Source: Edwardsiella piscicida | GTDB taxonomy: Bacteria > Pseudomonadota > Gammaproteobacteria > Enterobacterales > Enterobacteriaceae | Direction: 5' to 3' | Assembly: GCF_001896205.1 (NCBI RefSeq) | Contig: NZ_MPNU01000001.1 | Location: 3,463,952-3,527,951, forward strand | Length of the DNA: 64,000 nt | In this document: positions 11,275 to 20,646 of the stretch, piece after piece | Numbering within the stretch: the stretch's first letter is position 1 | How the letters are laid out: each line of letters opens with the position of its first letter | Position numbers and translations under genes: made by a program | The notes under the pieces: generated by a model | Told to the model about the DNA's origin: nothing | Seen by the model: only the letters and a program-made list of their open reading frames with translations | Databases searched by the model: none

Positions 11275-13014
11275 ATGGATATTCGTCCCCCCGGCAGCCA
11301 CGGGCCGCTGAGTCTGAACCCCAATCGCTGGGATATCGTCGCCTTTCCGCTGATCATCAGCCTTATCGCCATGATGGCCATCGGTTTTCATCAGGCGCTG
11401 CAGCCCCTCGCCAGCCTGGAAAAGCAGACGATCTCTCTGGCGCCGAGCGCCCTGCCGGACTATGCCCTGCGCACCACCCTGCGCATGCTGGTCGCCATGC
11501 TGGCCTCGCTGCTGTTCACCCTGATCTACGGCACGCTGGCGGCCAAAAGTCGGCGGGCGGCCAAGGTATTGGTGCCGATGCTGGATATCCTGCAGTCGGT
11601 GCCGGTGCTCGGCTATATCTCGTTTACCGTCACCTTCTTTATCGCCCTGTTCCCCGGACGGGTGCTGGGGGTCGAGCTGGCGGCCATCTTCGCCATCTTT
11701 ACCAGCCAGGCCTGGAATATGACCTTCAGCTTTTACCAGTCCCTACGCACCGTCCCCGGCGATCTGGATGAGGTCGCCCGCGGCCTGCACTTCACCGGCT
11801 GGCAGCGTTTCTGGAAACTGGATGTCCCCTTCGCCATGCCCGGGCTTATCTGGAACATGATGATGTCGATGTCCGGCGGCTGGTTCTTTATTGTGGCCTC
11901 GGAGGCGATTACCGTCGGCAATACCCATTTTACCCTGCCGGGCATCGGCGCCTACCTGGCCGAGGCGATCCTGCAGCGCGATCTCCACGCCATCGGCTGG
12001 GTGCTGCTGACCATGGTGGCGGTGATCCTTATCTACGATCAGCTGCTGTTCCGCCCGCTGGTCGCCTGGGCCGACAAGTTTCGCATGGAGAATACCCGCA
12101 CCGCCAATCCCCCCACCTCCTGGCTGCTCAACCTGCTGCGGCGCACCCGCCTGTTCCACCGCCTGCTCGCCCCGCTGGGGCATCTGCTGGGCTGGCTGGC
12201 GCGCCTGCCGCTGCGCTGGCCCGGACCGGCGCGCTACCGCCCCGCGCCGACGACGCCGGGGCGCTCATCACGCTATCTCGATCTGCTCTGGGGTGCGGCG
12301 GTCCTCGTGCTGACCCTGTATCTCTGCACCCGGGTCGTCCTGTATGTCCGCAGCGGCGTTTCGCTGCACGAGGTCGGCAATGTTCTGCTGATGGGGCTGG
12401 TGACCCTGCTGCGCGTCAGCCTACTGATCCTGATCTCCTCGCTCATCTGGGTGCCGCTGGGGGTGCTGATCGGCCTGCGTCCGGCCCTGGCCGGTAAGAT
12501 CCAGCCGCTGGCCCAGTTTTTGGCCGCCTTCCCGGCCAACCTGCTGTTTCCCGCCTTCGTCATCGCCATCATGCACTTTCAGCTCAACCCGGACATCTGG
12601 CTGTCGCCGCTGATCGTGCTGGGCACCCAGTGGTATATTTTGTTCAACGTCGTGGCCGGCACCATGAATTTTCCCAATGACTACCGCGAGGTCACGGCCA
12701 ATCTGCATATTCGCGGCTGGCAGTGGTGGCGCCAGATCATGCTACCGGCCATCTTTCCCTACTATGTCACCGGCGCCGTCACCGCCGCCGGCGGGGCCTG
12801 GAACGCCAGCATCGTGGCCGAATATGTGCAGTGGGGCGATACCCGGGTGGCGGCGCACGGTCTGGGGGCCTATATCGCCGAAAACACCGCCAGCGGCAAC
12901 TTTCCCAAAATCATCCTGGGCATCGCCATCATGTCGCTGTTCGTTACCCTGTTTAACCGCCTGCTGTGGCGCCCGCTGTACGCCTATGCAGAATCCCGCT
13001 TTCGCGCCAACTGA
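11275..13014 (+). CDS. ABC transporter permease, two permease domains fused (NitT/TauT type)
   Basis: A 579-residue inner-membrane protein with two complete BPD_transp_1 permease domains in one chain, so it can form the whole transmembrane pore. Domain 1 covers about residues 15-275 and domain 2 about 335-575. Each carries an EAA coupling loop: GLHFTGWQRFWKLDVPFAMP in the first and NLHIRGWQWWRQIMLPAIFP in the second. The linker (about 285-330) is Arg/Pro-rich. The start is supported by GAGGAG seven bases upstream. The ATPase gene begins 28 bases downstream. No substrate-binding protein is encoded nearby, unlike typical NitT/TauT importers, and the substrate is unknown. A TATAAT at 11165-11170 may be its -10 box. 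Confidence 0.85.
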   Translation: MDIRPPGSHGPLSLNPNRWDIVAFPLIISLIAMMAIGFHQALQPLASLEKQTISLAPSALPDYALRTTLRMLVAMLASLLFTLIYGTLAAKSRRAAKVLVPMLDILQSVPVLGYISFTVTFFIALFPGRVLGVELAAIFAIFTSQAWNMTFSFYQSLRTVPGDLDEVARGLHFTGWQRFWKLDVPFAMPGLIWNMMMSMSGGWFFIVASEAITVGNTHFTLPGIGAYLAEAILQRDLHAIGWVLLTMVAVILIYDQLLFRPLVAWADKFRMENTRTANPPTSWLLNLLRRTRLFHRLLAPLGHLLGWLARLPLRWPGPARYRPAPTTPGRSSRYLDLLWGAAVLVLTLYLCTRVVLYVRSGVSLHEVGNVLLMGLVTLLRVSLLILISSLIWVPLGVLIGLRPALAGKIQPLAQFLAAFPANLLFPAFVIAIMHFQLNPDIWLSPLIVLGTQWYILFNVVAGTMNFPNDYREVTANLHIRGWQWWRQIMLPAIFPYYVTGAVTAAGGAWNASIVAEYVQWGDTRVAAHGLGAYIAENTASGNFPKIILGIAIMSLFVTLFNRLLWRPLYAYAESRFRAN

Positions 13015-13042
13015 TCCTGAACACTAACCGAGGAGCCGCGCC

Positions 13043-14362
13043 ATGACCGATCCCCTTTCCCCGCCGCCGCCCGGCGTCACGCCGGCGCCGATTCTGAGCG
13101 TGCAGAACGTTGATCACGGCTATGAGCAGGCGCACGGCGTCCAGACCATCCTGCAGGGCGTTAACCTGACCCTGCGCGAGGGCGAAATAGTGGCCCTGCT
13201 CGGCCGCTCCGGCTCGGGAAAATCCACGCTGCTGCGTATCATCTCGGGCCTGATCACCCCCAGCGCGGGCCAGGTGAACTACCTTGGCGCGCCGGTGCAT
13301 GGCCCGGCCAAGGGGGTGGCGATGGTGTTCCAGACCTTCGCCCTGTTTCCGTGGCTGACGGTGCTGCAAAACGTGGAGGCCGGTCTGGAGGCGCAGGGCA
13401 TGGCGGCCGCCGAGCGGCGTACCCGGGCGCTGGCGGCCATCGACCTGATCGGCCTGGACGGTTTTGAGAACGCCTACCCGCGCGAGCTCTCCGGCGGGAT
13501 GCGCCAGCGCGTCGGCTTTGCCCGCGCCTTGGTGGTTGACCCCACGCTGCTGCTGATGGATGAGCCGTTTTCAGCCCTTGACGTCCTGACCGCCGAAACC
13601 CTGCGCACCGACCTGCTCGACCTGTGGAGCGCAGGCAAGCTGCCGATTAAGTCGATGCTGATCGTCACCCATAACATCGAGGAGGCGGTCTTCATGTGCG
13701 ATCGCATCCTGCTGCTCTCTTCGCACCCCGGCAAGATCATCGCCGAGATAGCGGTACCCTTCCACCACCCGCGCAGCCGCCTCGATCCACCGTTTCGCCA
13801 CCTGGTCGATGAGATTTACGCCCAAATGACGGCGCGCAGCGGCGACAATACGCTGCGTCACGAGCTGAAGCTGGGCTCCTGGCTGCCCCATGTCTCCACC
13901 AACCTGATCGCCGGGCTGCTGGAAACCTTGGCGGCCGCCCCTTACCACGGCCGCGCCGACATGCCCGATCTGGCGCTGGCGCTACACATAGAGGCCGATC
14001 GTCTGCTCTCCGTCGCCGAGGTGCTGCAGCAGCTGGACTTTGCCGAGGTTCATCAAGGGGATATTTTCCTCACCCCCGCGGGGCAGCAGTTCGCCGTCAT
14101 GGACACCCAGCCGCGCAAGGCGCTGTTCGCCACCCACCTGCTGCGCCACGTACCGCTGGCCACGCTGATCAAGAGCGTGCTCGACGAGCGCCCCGGCCAC
14201 CGGGCGCCGCGGGTACGCTTTGAGCAGGAGCTGGAGGACGTGCTATCCGATGATGCCGCGCGCGAAACCCTGGATACCGTGATCAACTGGGGGCGCTATG
14301 CCGAGATCTTCTCCTATAACGATCAGAGCGGCTCCTTTAGCCTGGAGGACGTCGAGTTTTAA
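13043..14362 (+). CDS. ABC transporter ATPase with C-terminal AAA-associated domain
   Basis: The 439-residue ATPase partner of the preceding double permease. The ABC domain (about 10-265) has Walker A GRSGSGKST, signature LSGGMRQRVGFARAL, Walker B LLLMDEPFSALD and H-loop VTHNIEEAVF, all intact. About 160 extra residues follow. They resemble the AAA-associated C-terminal domain found on some nitrate/sulfonate-type ATPases and probably have a regulatory winged-helix fold (WLPHVSTNLIAGLLETLA through INWGRYAEIFSYND). The start is supported by GAGGAG. What the extra domain senses is unknown. The pair replaces genes found between valS and yjgM in E. coli. Confidence 0.85.
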   Translation: MTDPLSPPPPGVTPAPILSVQNVDHGYEQAHGVQTILQGVNLTLREGEIVALLGRSGSGKSTLLRIISGLITPSAGQVNYLGAPVHGPAKGVAMVFQTFALFPWLTVLQNVEAGLEAQGMAAAERRTRALAAIDLIGLDGFENAYPRELSGGMRQRVGFARALVVDPTLLLMDEPFSALDVLTAETLRTDLLDLWSAGKLPIKSMLIVTHNIEEAVFMCDRILLLSSHPGKIIAEIAVPFHHPRSRLDPPFRHLVDEIYAQMTARSGDNTLRHELKLGSWLPHVSTNLIAGLLETLAAAPYHGRADMPDLALALHIEADRLLSVAEVLQQLDFAEVHQGDIFLTPAGQQFAVMDTQPRKALFATHLLRHVPLATLIKSVLDERPGHRAPRVRFEQELEDVLSDDAARETLDTVINWGRYAEIFSYNDQSGSFSLEDVEF

Positions 14363-14461
14363 CCCGCCCGGGGCCGCTTTCCCCGGCGGCATCTTGCATT
14401 GTGGGGGGCGACGGTGCTATTTAAGAAACTGCATATCCGCACACTGACCAGGGATTCCCAG

Positions 14462-14965
14462 ATGACCGACCAACGCGCCCCCGACATCCGCATTCGCCCA
14501 CTGACCGCCGCCGACAATGGCGCGATTGCCGACGTGATCCGCCGCGTCTCCGCCGAATGCGGCCTGAGCGCCGACAAGGGGTTCACGGTGTCCGATCCCA
14601 ATCTGGATCGCCTGGCGCAGACCTATGCGGCGCCGCGCTGCGCCTATTGGATCGTGGAGCTGGACGGTGAGGTGGCGGGCGGCGGCGGCGTCGCGCCGCT
14701 GGAGGGGGCCGCGCCGCACCTGTGCGAGCTGCAAAAGATGTACTTTCTGCCCGCGCTGCGCGGACGCGGCCTGGCCAAGCGCCTGGCCCTGCTGGCGCTG
14801 GACTTCGCCCGTGCGCAGGGGTTTACCCACTGCTACCTGGAGACCACCGCCACCCTGCACAACGCCATCGCCCTGTACCGTCATCTCGGCTTTGAGCCTA
14901 TCGACGCGGCGCTGGGCGCCACCCGCCACGTGGACTGTGAAGTCCGCATGCTGCGCCCGCTATAG
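14462..14965 (+). CDS. yjgM: GNAT-family N-acetyltransferase YjgM
   Basis: A 167-residue GNAT acetyltransferase, the same length as E. coli YjgM and very similar throughout: [37 protein letters not shown] and [12 protein letters not shown]. The acetyl-CoA-binding motif A is [14 protein letters not shown]. The ATG at 14462 was chosen because homology starts there; the frame extends 21 codons further upstream without support. In E. coli this gene also lies between rraB/argI and valS, so it marks the ancestral backbone here while its flanks have been replaced. The natural substrate is not known to me. Its last six bases overlap the convergent permease gene. Confidence 0.9.
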   Translation: MTDQRAPDIRIRPLTAADNGAIADVIRRVSAECGLSADKGFTVSDPNLDRLAQTYAAPRCAYWIVELDGEVAGGGGVAPLEGAAPHLCELQKMYFLPALRGRGLAKRLALLALDFARAQGFTHCYLETTATLHNAIALYRHLGFEPIDAALGATRHVDCEVRMLRPL

Positions 14966-16378
14966 GTTATCGGCCGACGAAACCGCCGCCGCCCCCTTCG
15001 CAGGGCGGCGGCGCAGAAAATAGCTGGCGATCACCAGCGCCAACAGCGTGAGCTCGGCCAAGAGCATGCTGCCCCCCTGCTCGCTCAGCCAGGTGCCGAC
15101 GATCACCAGCCCGTTAAGCACGATGCAGGCCCACGGCAGCCAGGGAAACCACGGGGAGCGGTAGCCCGCGCGGATATCGGGATAGTGCCCCGCCTGCTGA
15201 CGACGGCGAAAGCAATACTGACACCAGGCGATCACCATCCACGCCAGGCAGCCGACCTGCCCGGTGCTGGCGATCAGATACAGGTACAGCGACTGGGCCG
15301 GAATGTATTTGCTCAGCAGGCACACCAGCGAGATCAGGCAGGTCAGCGCGATCCCGTTCGCCGGCGCGCCGCGCCGATTGACCCGACCGCAGAAGCGCGG
15401 GGCAAAGCCATCCTGCGCCATCGACCACAGCATCCGCGAGCTGGCGTAAATCGCCGAGTTGGCCGCCGACACCGCGGCGGAGAAGATCACCAGCAGCATC
15501 AGGGTATCAGCGCCCGGCAGACCGGCGTGGGCAAAGACCCAGACGAACGGGCTATCGCCGCTCACCGCCCGCTCATAGGGGTAGATCAGCGCCAGTACCG
15601 CGATAGCCAGCACATAAAACAGAATGATGCGCCCACCGATCCCCATTATCACCCGCGGCAGCACCTTTTCCGGCGCCGCGGTCTCCCCGGCGGCGCTGCC
15701 CACCAGCTCGACCCCCTGAAAGGAGTACACCACCACGGTCATGCACAGAAAGAGGCTCCAGGTGCCGTGCGGGAACCAGCCGCTGGCGGTGCGCAGCGTC
15801 GGCTGCCACGCGCCGCTCCCCTGCAGGCGCAACATCATCACGACCCCGGCGGCGATAAACAGAACGATGGCGAACACTTTGATCGCCGACAGCCAATATT
15901 CACACTCGCCAAAGCTGGCGGCGGACAGCAGGTTCAACAGCAGCAGTGAGATCAGGATAGCGAGACAAAACAGGTAGATGGGTACGGCGGGGAAGCACTG
16001 GTGGGCGATAAGTCCGGCGGCGGTCAGGTCGGCGGCCAGCGAAAATACCCAGCTCAGCCAGTACAGCCAGCCGATGCTGTAGCTCCACAGCGGGTGGGGG
16101 AGAAACATCAGCGCATAGTGCTGAAACGAACCGGAGTGGGGAAACGCGCAGGCCAGCTCCCCCAGGCACATCATGGTGATCAGCATCACCCCGCCGCCCA
16201 GCAGATAGGCCAGCAGGGTGCCGAGCGGTCCGACGCTGTGCAGCGGCTCGGCAATGCCGATAAACAGACCGGTACCGATGGTCCCCCCCAGCGACATCAT
16301 CAGCAGGTGGCGCTTTTTCAGCGTGCGCTGGAGCGCCGGACCGGTTGAGGGTGAAGGCGTCTCCATCTGACAAGCCAT
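14960..16378 (-). CDS. Amino-acid permease, AAT family of the APC superfamily
   Basis: A 472-residue inner-membrane permease with about 12 membrane segments. The AAT-family N terminus [20 protein letters not shown] includes the substrate-binding GTIGTGLF run. The LysP/YifK-type segment [16 protein letters not shown] is also present. The start at 16378 ([11 protein letters not shown]) has a strong AGGGGGA five bases upstream; an ATG at 16402 has no such site. It is the last gene of a probable operon with the racemase, antiporter and decarboxylase upstream, but a GC hairpin lies in the gap before it. I infer uptake of a basic amino acid from context; the sequence alone does not fix the substrate. 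Confidence 0.82.
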   Translation of the reverse strand: MACQMETPSPSTGPALQRTLKKRHLLMMSLGGTIGTGLFIGIAEPLHSVGPLGTLLAYLLGGGVMLITMMCLGELACAFPHSGSFQHYALMFLPHPLWSYSIGWLYWLSWVFSLAADLTAAGLIAHQCFPAVPIYLFCLAILISLLLLNLLSAASFGECEYWLSAIKVFAIVLFIAAGVVMMLRLQGSGAWQPTLRTASGWFPHGTWSLFLCMTVVVYSFQGVELVGSAAGETAAPEKVLPRVIMGIGGRIILFYVLAIAVLALIYPYERAVSGDSPFVWVFAHAGLPGADTLMLLVIFSAAVSAANSAIYASSRMLWSMAQDGFAPRFCGRVNRRGAPANGIALTCLISLVCLLSKYIPAQSLYLYLIASTGQVGCLAWMVIAWCQYCFRRRQQAGHYPDIRAGYRSPWFPWLPWACIVLNGLVIVGTWLSEQGGSMLLAELTLLALVIASYFLRRRPAKGAAAVSSADNL

Positions 16379-16405
16379 GGTATCCCCCTGTGTAAGGTGC
16401 ATTCT

Positions 16406-16433
16406 GCGCGCCGACGCGGGTACGCCGGCGCGC
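16406..16433. other. GC-rich hairpin between racemase and permease genes
   Basis: GCGCGCCG (16406-16413) and CGGCGCGC (16426-16433) form an 8-bp stem around a 12-base loop in the 71-base gap upstream of the permease. There is no T-run. It may attenuate or process the transcript, or reduce permease expression relative to the upstream genes. Confidence 0.5.
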
Positions 16434-16449
16434 GTTTATGGCCTCTGGC

Positions 16450-17553
16450 TCATCCTTTAAAACGGCGCTGCACGCCCGTGGTCTGACAGGCCATCAACAG
16501 CCCGGTATAGTCCAGCTCAAAGCTGATGCTGTCCCCGACCTTCAGCGCCTCATCGCAATCCTCGATATCCACCAGCGTATGGTCGCTGGTCTGTCCCAGC
16601 AGCGTGATGGCGTCGTTGCAGGGCGTACAGTTTTCCGCCGGCACATCCTGACGGCCAAAGGCCAGCAGCGCGCGGCGGCGGGTGCCCTTATCGACAAAGG
16701 TCTTGCTCTGCAGGAAGGCATCGACCCCCAGCTCGCCAACCGGCACCGTCGGCTTGCTGTTCAGCTCGATGATCTCGGCGTGCAGCAGATACATATCCGA
16801 GCAGGCCCGCGCCACCGGTTTGGTCGAGTGGTGAAACGCCGCCAGATACTTCATGTCGACATATTCGATGCCGAACTCATGCAGCCCGCCGATGCGCAGG
16901 TGGTTCAGCCCCTGCGGCCAAATGCCCTTGTCCAGCAGATGGACGCTGGTGCAGTTGCCGGCCGACAGACGGCGTACGGCGATGCCGCAGTCGCTCTCCA
17001 GACGCCGAGCGATGGCCTGGAAACGCTCGCCGTTTTCCACCGTCGGCAGCACCGTGCCATAGCAGTTGAAGTTGGTGCCCAGCCCGTACAGCGCCAGCCC
17101 CGGCAGCGACGCTATCAGCCGCACCGTCTCCAGGATCTGCGCATAGTGCTCAAACCAGATCCCCTCGCGCAGATCGCCCATATCCACCATCAGCAGCACC
17201 TGATGCACCTTGTCCTGACGCAGCGCCTCGGCGGAGAGAGCCTGCAGCACCGCGGGCTCGCTGTTTAAGCTGATATCGGCGTAGCGTACGACCTCTTCTA
17301 TCTCGCTCAGGCAGGGGCTGCGCAGCAGGCAGGTGGTGCAGCCGGTTGCGCGGATCTTCTTCAGGTTATAGGTGCGCGACTCGGCGACCACGCGAATCCC
17401 CCCCTCCACGACGGCGCGGGCGGTCTCCGGGCAGCCGTCAAACACTTTGTTGACCGCCATGACCTCGATCCCCTGCTCGCCCAGCAGCGTCACCTCGGTG
17501 CGGGCATTGTCGCGCAGCTTGCGCAGATCTATCTCTAGCGTTGGCATATACAT
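16450..17553 (-). CDS. PLP-dependent amino-acid racemase, ornithine/alanine racemase family
   Basis: A 367-residue fold-type III PLP enzyme related to ornithine racemase and YhfX. The PLP lysine lies in VMAVNKVFDG near the N terminus. Other family features include VVAESRTYNLKKI, LRSPCLSEIEEV and the barrel segment LMVDMGDLREGIWFE. The start at 17553 (MYMPTLEIDL) was preferred because GAGGGAG lies nine bases upstream. A GTG at 17571 would put that site inside the gene. The stop codon of the antiporter gene ends at 17555, so the two are translationally coupled. With a D-ornithine/D-lysine-type decarboxylase in the same operon, its likely role is to make the D-amino acid from the L form. Confidence 0.82.
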   Translation of the reverse strand: MYMPTLEIDLRKLRDNARTEVTLLGEQGIEVMAVNKVFDGCPETARAVVEGGIRVVAESRTYNLKKIRATGCTTCLLRSPCLSEIEEVVRYADISLNSEPAVLQALSAEALRQDKVHQVLLMVDMGDLREGIWFEHYAQILETVRLIASLPGLALYGLGTNFNCYGTVLPTVENGERFQAIARRLESDCGIAVRRLSAGNCTSVHLLDKGIWPQGLNHLRIGGLHEFGIEYVDMKYLAAFHHSTKPVARACSDMYLLHAEIIELNSKPTVPVGELGVDAFLQSKTFVDKGTRRRALLAFGRQDVPAENCTPCNDAITLLGQTSDHTLVDIEDCDEALKVGDSISFELDYTGLLMACQTTGVQRRFKG

Positions 17554-17554
17554 C

Positions 17555-18976
17555 TTATTTTGCTCCCTCACTCAGTAACTTCGCATTGCGCCGCTGCGCG
17601 CGGTGATAAATCAGCTCCGCCACGACCACGGCCAGCACCGCGCCGCCAATAATCTTGCCGGCGTACTGCATATAGCCGCCCATGTCAATCTGTGACGGCG
17701 GGATAAACAGCAGGCATACGGCAAAGGCGATAGAGATAAAGCCCAGCGCCGGCAGCACGATCGGCAGGACGCGTCCCGGAATACGGAAGCTGCGCGGGGT
17801 ATCCGGCTGGGTGATGCGCAGGCGATAAAAGGCCGGGAACATCACCAGATAGGGGATAAAGTAGGTGATGGTCGTCAGCGCGGTCAGCATCCAGTAGGCG
17901 GCGGCGACGCTCGGCGAAACAAAGGTCGAGAAGCACAGCACCGTCACGATGATGGCCTGCCAGACTAAGGCAAACGCCGGCGTCTGGTATTTGGGGTGCA
18001 GACGCCCGATGCGCTCGCCCAGCAGGTTATCCTCACGCGAGGCCTCCTGCAGCATGTAGATGGGCCCGACCAGCCAGGAGTTGATTTGCCCCAGGGCGCC
18101 AAAGAACATACAGATGGCCATGACCGGCAGCAGCCACGGCATATGCAGGGTATTGGCGGCGGAGCGCATGGCCTGCATCACGCCGGCGACGATATCGGTC
18201 TGCCCGGCCGGCAGCAGGGTATTCAGCGCCCAGGTGCCCACCATGTAGATGCCGACGATCACCGCGGCAGAAAACGCCATGGCGCGCGGGAAGTCACGCT
18301 GCGGGTTGCGGGTGCGCCCGGCGATCATCGGCGCCACCTCCAGACCGGCAAAGGCAAACATCATGCTGGAGAGAAAGACGATGGTGTCCCAGTGGCTCAG
18401 ATCCGGCACCCAGTTGGCGGGCGTGGCGTAGTCGGTCTGCATCGGGTGGCCGGTCGCCAGCCAGACGATCGCCAGCAGGATAAGGATCGCCGACGGGATA
18501 AAGACCCCGCACCAGGCGCTGACGCTGTTGATGATCTTGGTCCACTGCATACCGCGGATATTCATCAGGGTCAGCAGCCAGAAGATCACCATCGATCCGA
18601 CGCCGATGAAGATCTTATTCTCCGCCAGCGAAGCGCTGAACATATAGCCGAGGGCCGTGAAGCCAAACTGCAGCATCAGGGGGAAAAACAGCACGCAGGA
18701 GAACAGGAAACAGACCACGACAATCCAGGCGATGCGTTTACCAAAGGCCTCCTTGATCCAGACGAAGATACCGCCATCCTTCGGCCAGCCGGTCGACAGC
18801 TCGCCGCAGACCATGGCTAACGGGAAAAACAGGCAAAATGCGGCGATCACCCACAGCAGCATGGCCGAGGCGCCATAGGGGGCGACGTTGGGGATCTGCC
18901 GCAGGCTCAGAATGGCAATGACATTCATAAAAACAATGTCTTTGATGCCGAGCTTACTGGTGTCTTGAGTACTCAT
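17555..18976 (-). CDS. GadC-like amino-acid antiporter (APC superfamily)
   Basis: A 473-residue membrane protein with about 12 segments that resembles the glutamate:GABA antiporter group. Points of similarity are CGELSTGWPKDGGIFVWIKEAFG, MFAFAGLEVAPMIAGRTRNP, AGVMQAMRS, INSWLVGPIYMLQEA and the C-terminal LLFIPPSQID. The start at 18976 has GGAG six bases upstream; an ATG at 18982 abuts that site and is unlikely. It sits between the decarboxylase and the racemase, which suggests exchange of the amino-acid substrate for the decarboxylation product (putrescine or cadaverine). That exchange is inferred from family and context. Confidence 0.82.
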   Translation of the reverse strand: MSTQDTSKLGIKDIVFMNVIAILSLRQIPNVAPYGASAMLLWVIAAFCLFFPLAMVCGELSTGWPKDGGIFVWIKEAFGKRIAWIVVVCFLFSCVLFFPLMLQFGFTALGYMFSASLAENKIFIGVGSMVIFWLLTLMNIRGMQWTKIINSVSAWCGVFIPSAILILLAIVWLATGHPMQTDYATPANWVPDLSHWDTIVFLSSMMFAFAGLEVAPMIAGRTRNPQRDFPRAMAFSAAVIVGIYMVGTWALNTLLPAGQTDIVAGVMQAMRSAANTLHMPWLLPVMAICMFFGALGQINSWLVGPIYMLQEASREDNLLGERIGRLHPKYQTPAFALVWQAIIVTVLCFSTFVSPSVAAAYWMLTALTTITYFIPYLVMFPAFYRLRITQPDTPRSFRIPGRVLPIVLPALGFISIAFAVCLLFIPPSQIDMGGYMQYAGKIIGGAVLAVVVAELIYHRAQRRNAKLLSEGAK

Positions 18977-19032
18977 GGACATCTCCAGAGCCAGAGAAAA
19001 CAGAAAAGGGGAGCCGCGGCCCCCCGTGCAGA

Positions 19033-20430
19033 TTAATAAATGTCGTACTTGACCATGTCTTCGTAGCTGTCCTCACGACGGATCAGGCGATCATTGCCCT
19101 GACGATCGATCATCACCACCGCGGTGCGCGGACGGTTGTTATAGACCGTCTGGCTTTCGATCGAGTAGGCGCCGGCGTCCAGGAATGCGACGACGTCGCC
19201 GATCGCCGTGTCGTGCGGCATCAGAAACTCCTCGCCCTTCACGCCGACGTGGAAGTAGTCACCGCCGTCGCACAGCGGACCCGCCAGCTTGATGTAGCGA
19301 TCGTGCGCTTCGGTGATGCGCGAGGCGTTATAGACATAGAAGAACCAGTCAAAGTGCTGGCTGTCGGAAAGGACGCTGTAGCCGGCGTCGACAAACTTCC
19401 ACTCCACGTGGCACTCCACGTTACCGTCCACATCGTAGTTGGTCTTACGCTTCTCGCAGGCCACCTCCGTCAGCAGAACCGCCGCCGAACCGGTCACCTT
19501 GCGCCCCGGCTCGATACAGATCTGCACGTCGGTGCGCCACTTGTGCACCTCGCTGATGACGGCATCGGCAAAGTCCTGCGCGGTGATCCCGGCGTACATG
19601 TTGTCCTTGAGCGGATCGCCGTTCTCTTCATCGTACTTGTACGGCACCGGGATGCCGCCGCCGACGTTGATCAGATCGAACGTGATCCCCAGCACCTGCT
19701 CCAGACGGCGGGATTCGTCCACCAGCACGCGGGTCGCTTTGGCAAACGGCTCCGCCTCCGGCACCTGATCGCCCACGTGCATGTGCAGGCCGCGCAGATG
19801 CACGTAGGGCATCGCCAGGATACGGCGGCAGGTCTCTTCGGCCTGCTCCAGATCCAGGCCCGACTTGGCGTGGAATGCGGTGACCAGCTCGGCGTGGGTG
19901 GCGGACGGCACGTTCGGCTCGACGCGTACGCACACGTTGGCGGTCTTCTTCAGGCGGCGGGAAATCGCATCGATATGGTCCAGCTCATACAGGCTGTCGA
20001 CGTTGATCAGGTACAGATCGTTGGCGATGGCGTACTCCAGATCCTCCGGCTTTTTCACCACCCCGTTAAACACGATCTGATCGCCGCGAAAGCCGACCTC
20101 GAGGCACTTGCGCACCTCATACTGCGAGTTGGCCTCGGCGCAGATCCCGGCGTCGCGGATCGCCTGCAGCACTCCCATCACGGAGCAGGTTTTGGAGGCG
20201 AAGAAGGTTTTGGTGTTTGGATGGGCGGAAAAGGCCTGCTCGATCTCGCGGATATTGCGCACGATCTCCGCCTCGGAGAATACGTAGAAGGGGGTGCCAT
20301 ACTTCTTCGCCAGCGCGGTGACATCCTGTCCCTCAAAGCACAGCTTACCGCCGCGGGCGCTAAAGCGACGGTCGTGTTCAATTACGTTATGACGCAACTG
20401 GTTATAGTTTTTAATAACATTATCTGACAT
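19033..20430 (-). CDS. Fold-type III decarboxylase, D-ornithine/D-lysine type (DokD-like)
   Basis: A 465-residue PLP decarboxylase of the diaminopimelate/ornithine decarboxylase fold. The PLP lysine is K80 in FFASKTCS. Other motifs are H218 in HMHVGDQ, the phosphate-binding glycines [10 protein letters not shown] (about 255-264), EPGR (307-310) and the active-site cysteine in CDGGD (387-391). It differs from LysA and SpeC-type enzymes. The resemblance and the neighbours (racemase, transporters, sigma54 activator) match the Salmonella D-ornithine/D-lysine decarboxylase locus as I recall it. It would make putrescine or cadaverine. It is the first gene of the operon, with AGAGG five bases before the ATG and a perfect sigma54 promoter 59 bases upstream. 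Confidence 0.85.
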   Translation of the reverse strand: MSDNVIKNYNQLRHNVIEHDRRFSARGGKLCFEGQDVTALAKKYGTPFYVFSEAEIVRNIREIEQAFSAHPNTKTFFASKTCSVMGVLQAIRDAGICAEANSQYEVRKCLEVGFRGDQIVFNGVVKKPEDLEYAIANDLYLINVDSLYELDHIDAISRRLKKTANVCVRVEPNVPSATHAELVTAFHAKSGLDLEQAEETCRRILAMPYVHLRGLHMHVGDQVPEAEPFAKATRVLVDESRRLEQVLGITFDLINVGGGIPVPYKYDEENGDPLKDNMYAGITAQDFADAVISEVHKWRTDVQICIEPGRKVTGSAAVLLTEVACEKRKTNYDVDGNVECHVEWKFVDAGYSVLSDSQHFDWFFYVYNASRITEAHDRYIKLAGPLCDGGDYFHVGVKGEEFLMPHDTAIGDVVAFLDAGAYSIESQTVYNNRPRTAVVMIDRQGNDRLIRREDSYEDMVKYDIY

Positions 20431-20488
20431 AAAAACCTCTGATTGCTGTGGATAATATTGATTGATATCGTATCGATAGCAATGCTAT

Positions 20489-20504
20489 AGCAACGCACGT
20501 GCCA
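20489..20504 (-). promoter_or_regulatory. Sigma54 (-24/-12) promoter of the decarboxylase operon
   Basis: The minus strand reads TGGCACGTGCGTTGCT, an exact match to the TGGCACG-N4-TTGCW consensus. Transcription would start near 20478, leaving a leader of about 48 bases before the decarboxylase ATG. The divergent gene encodes a sigma54 activator. Confidence 0.92.
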
Positions 20505-20521
20505 GTTTTTAAATCATTAAA

Positions 20522-20534
20522 AATCAAATAGATA
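20522..20534 (+). promoter_or_regulatory. IHF-like site upstream of the sigma54 promoter
   Basis: AATCAAATAGATA matches the IHF consensus WATCAA-N4-TTR with one mismatch. It lies in an AT-rich tract between the promoter and the palindrome at 20586-20603, where a DNA bend would be expected. Confidence 0.45.
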
Positions 20535-20585
20535 AAATAAAATCGCCTTGCCAAACATTGGTCGGTCGGTCTGTTTTTCGTCGTA

Positions 20586-20603
20586 GCGCCGAAAATTCGG
20601 CGC
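20586..20603. promoter_or_regulatory. Perfect palindrome, candidate activator binding site
   Basis: GCGCCGAA (20586-20593) and TTCGGCGC (20596-20603) are perfect 8-base arms around AA. The site lies about 100 bases upstream of the sigma54 promoter, a normal enhancer distance, and 44 bases before the activator gene. A Fis-type HTH dimer would bind such a site. Confidence 0.55.
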
Positions 20604-20646
20604 CCCGTACGCAGGCGCCCGGCAGTCAACCCAAGGAAAATGCACC

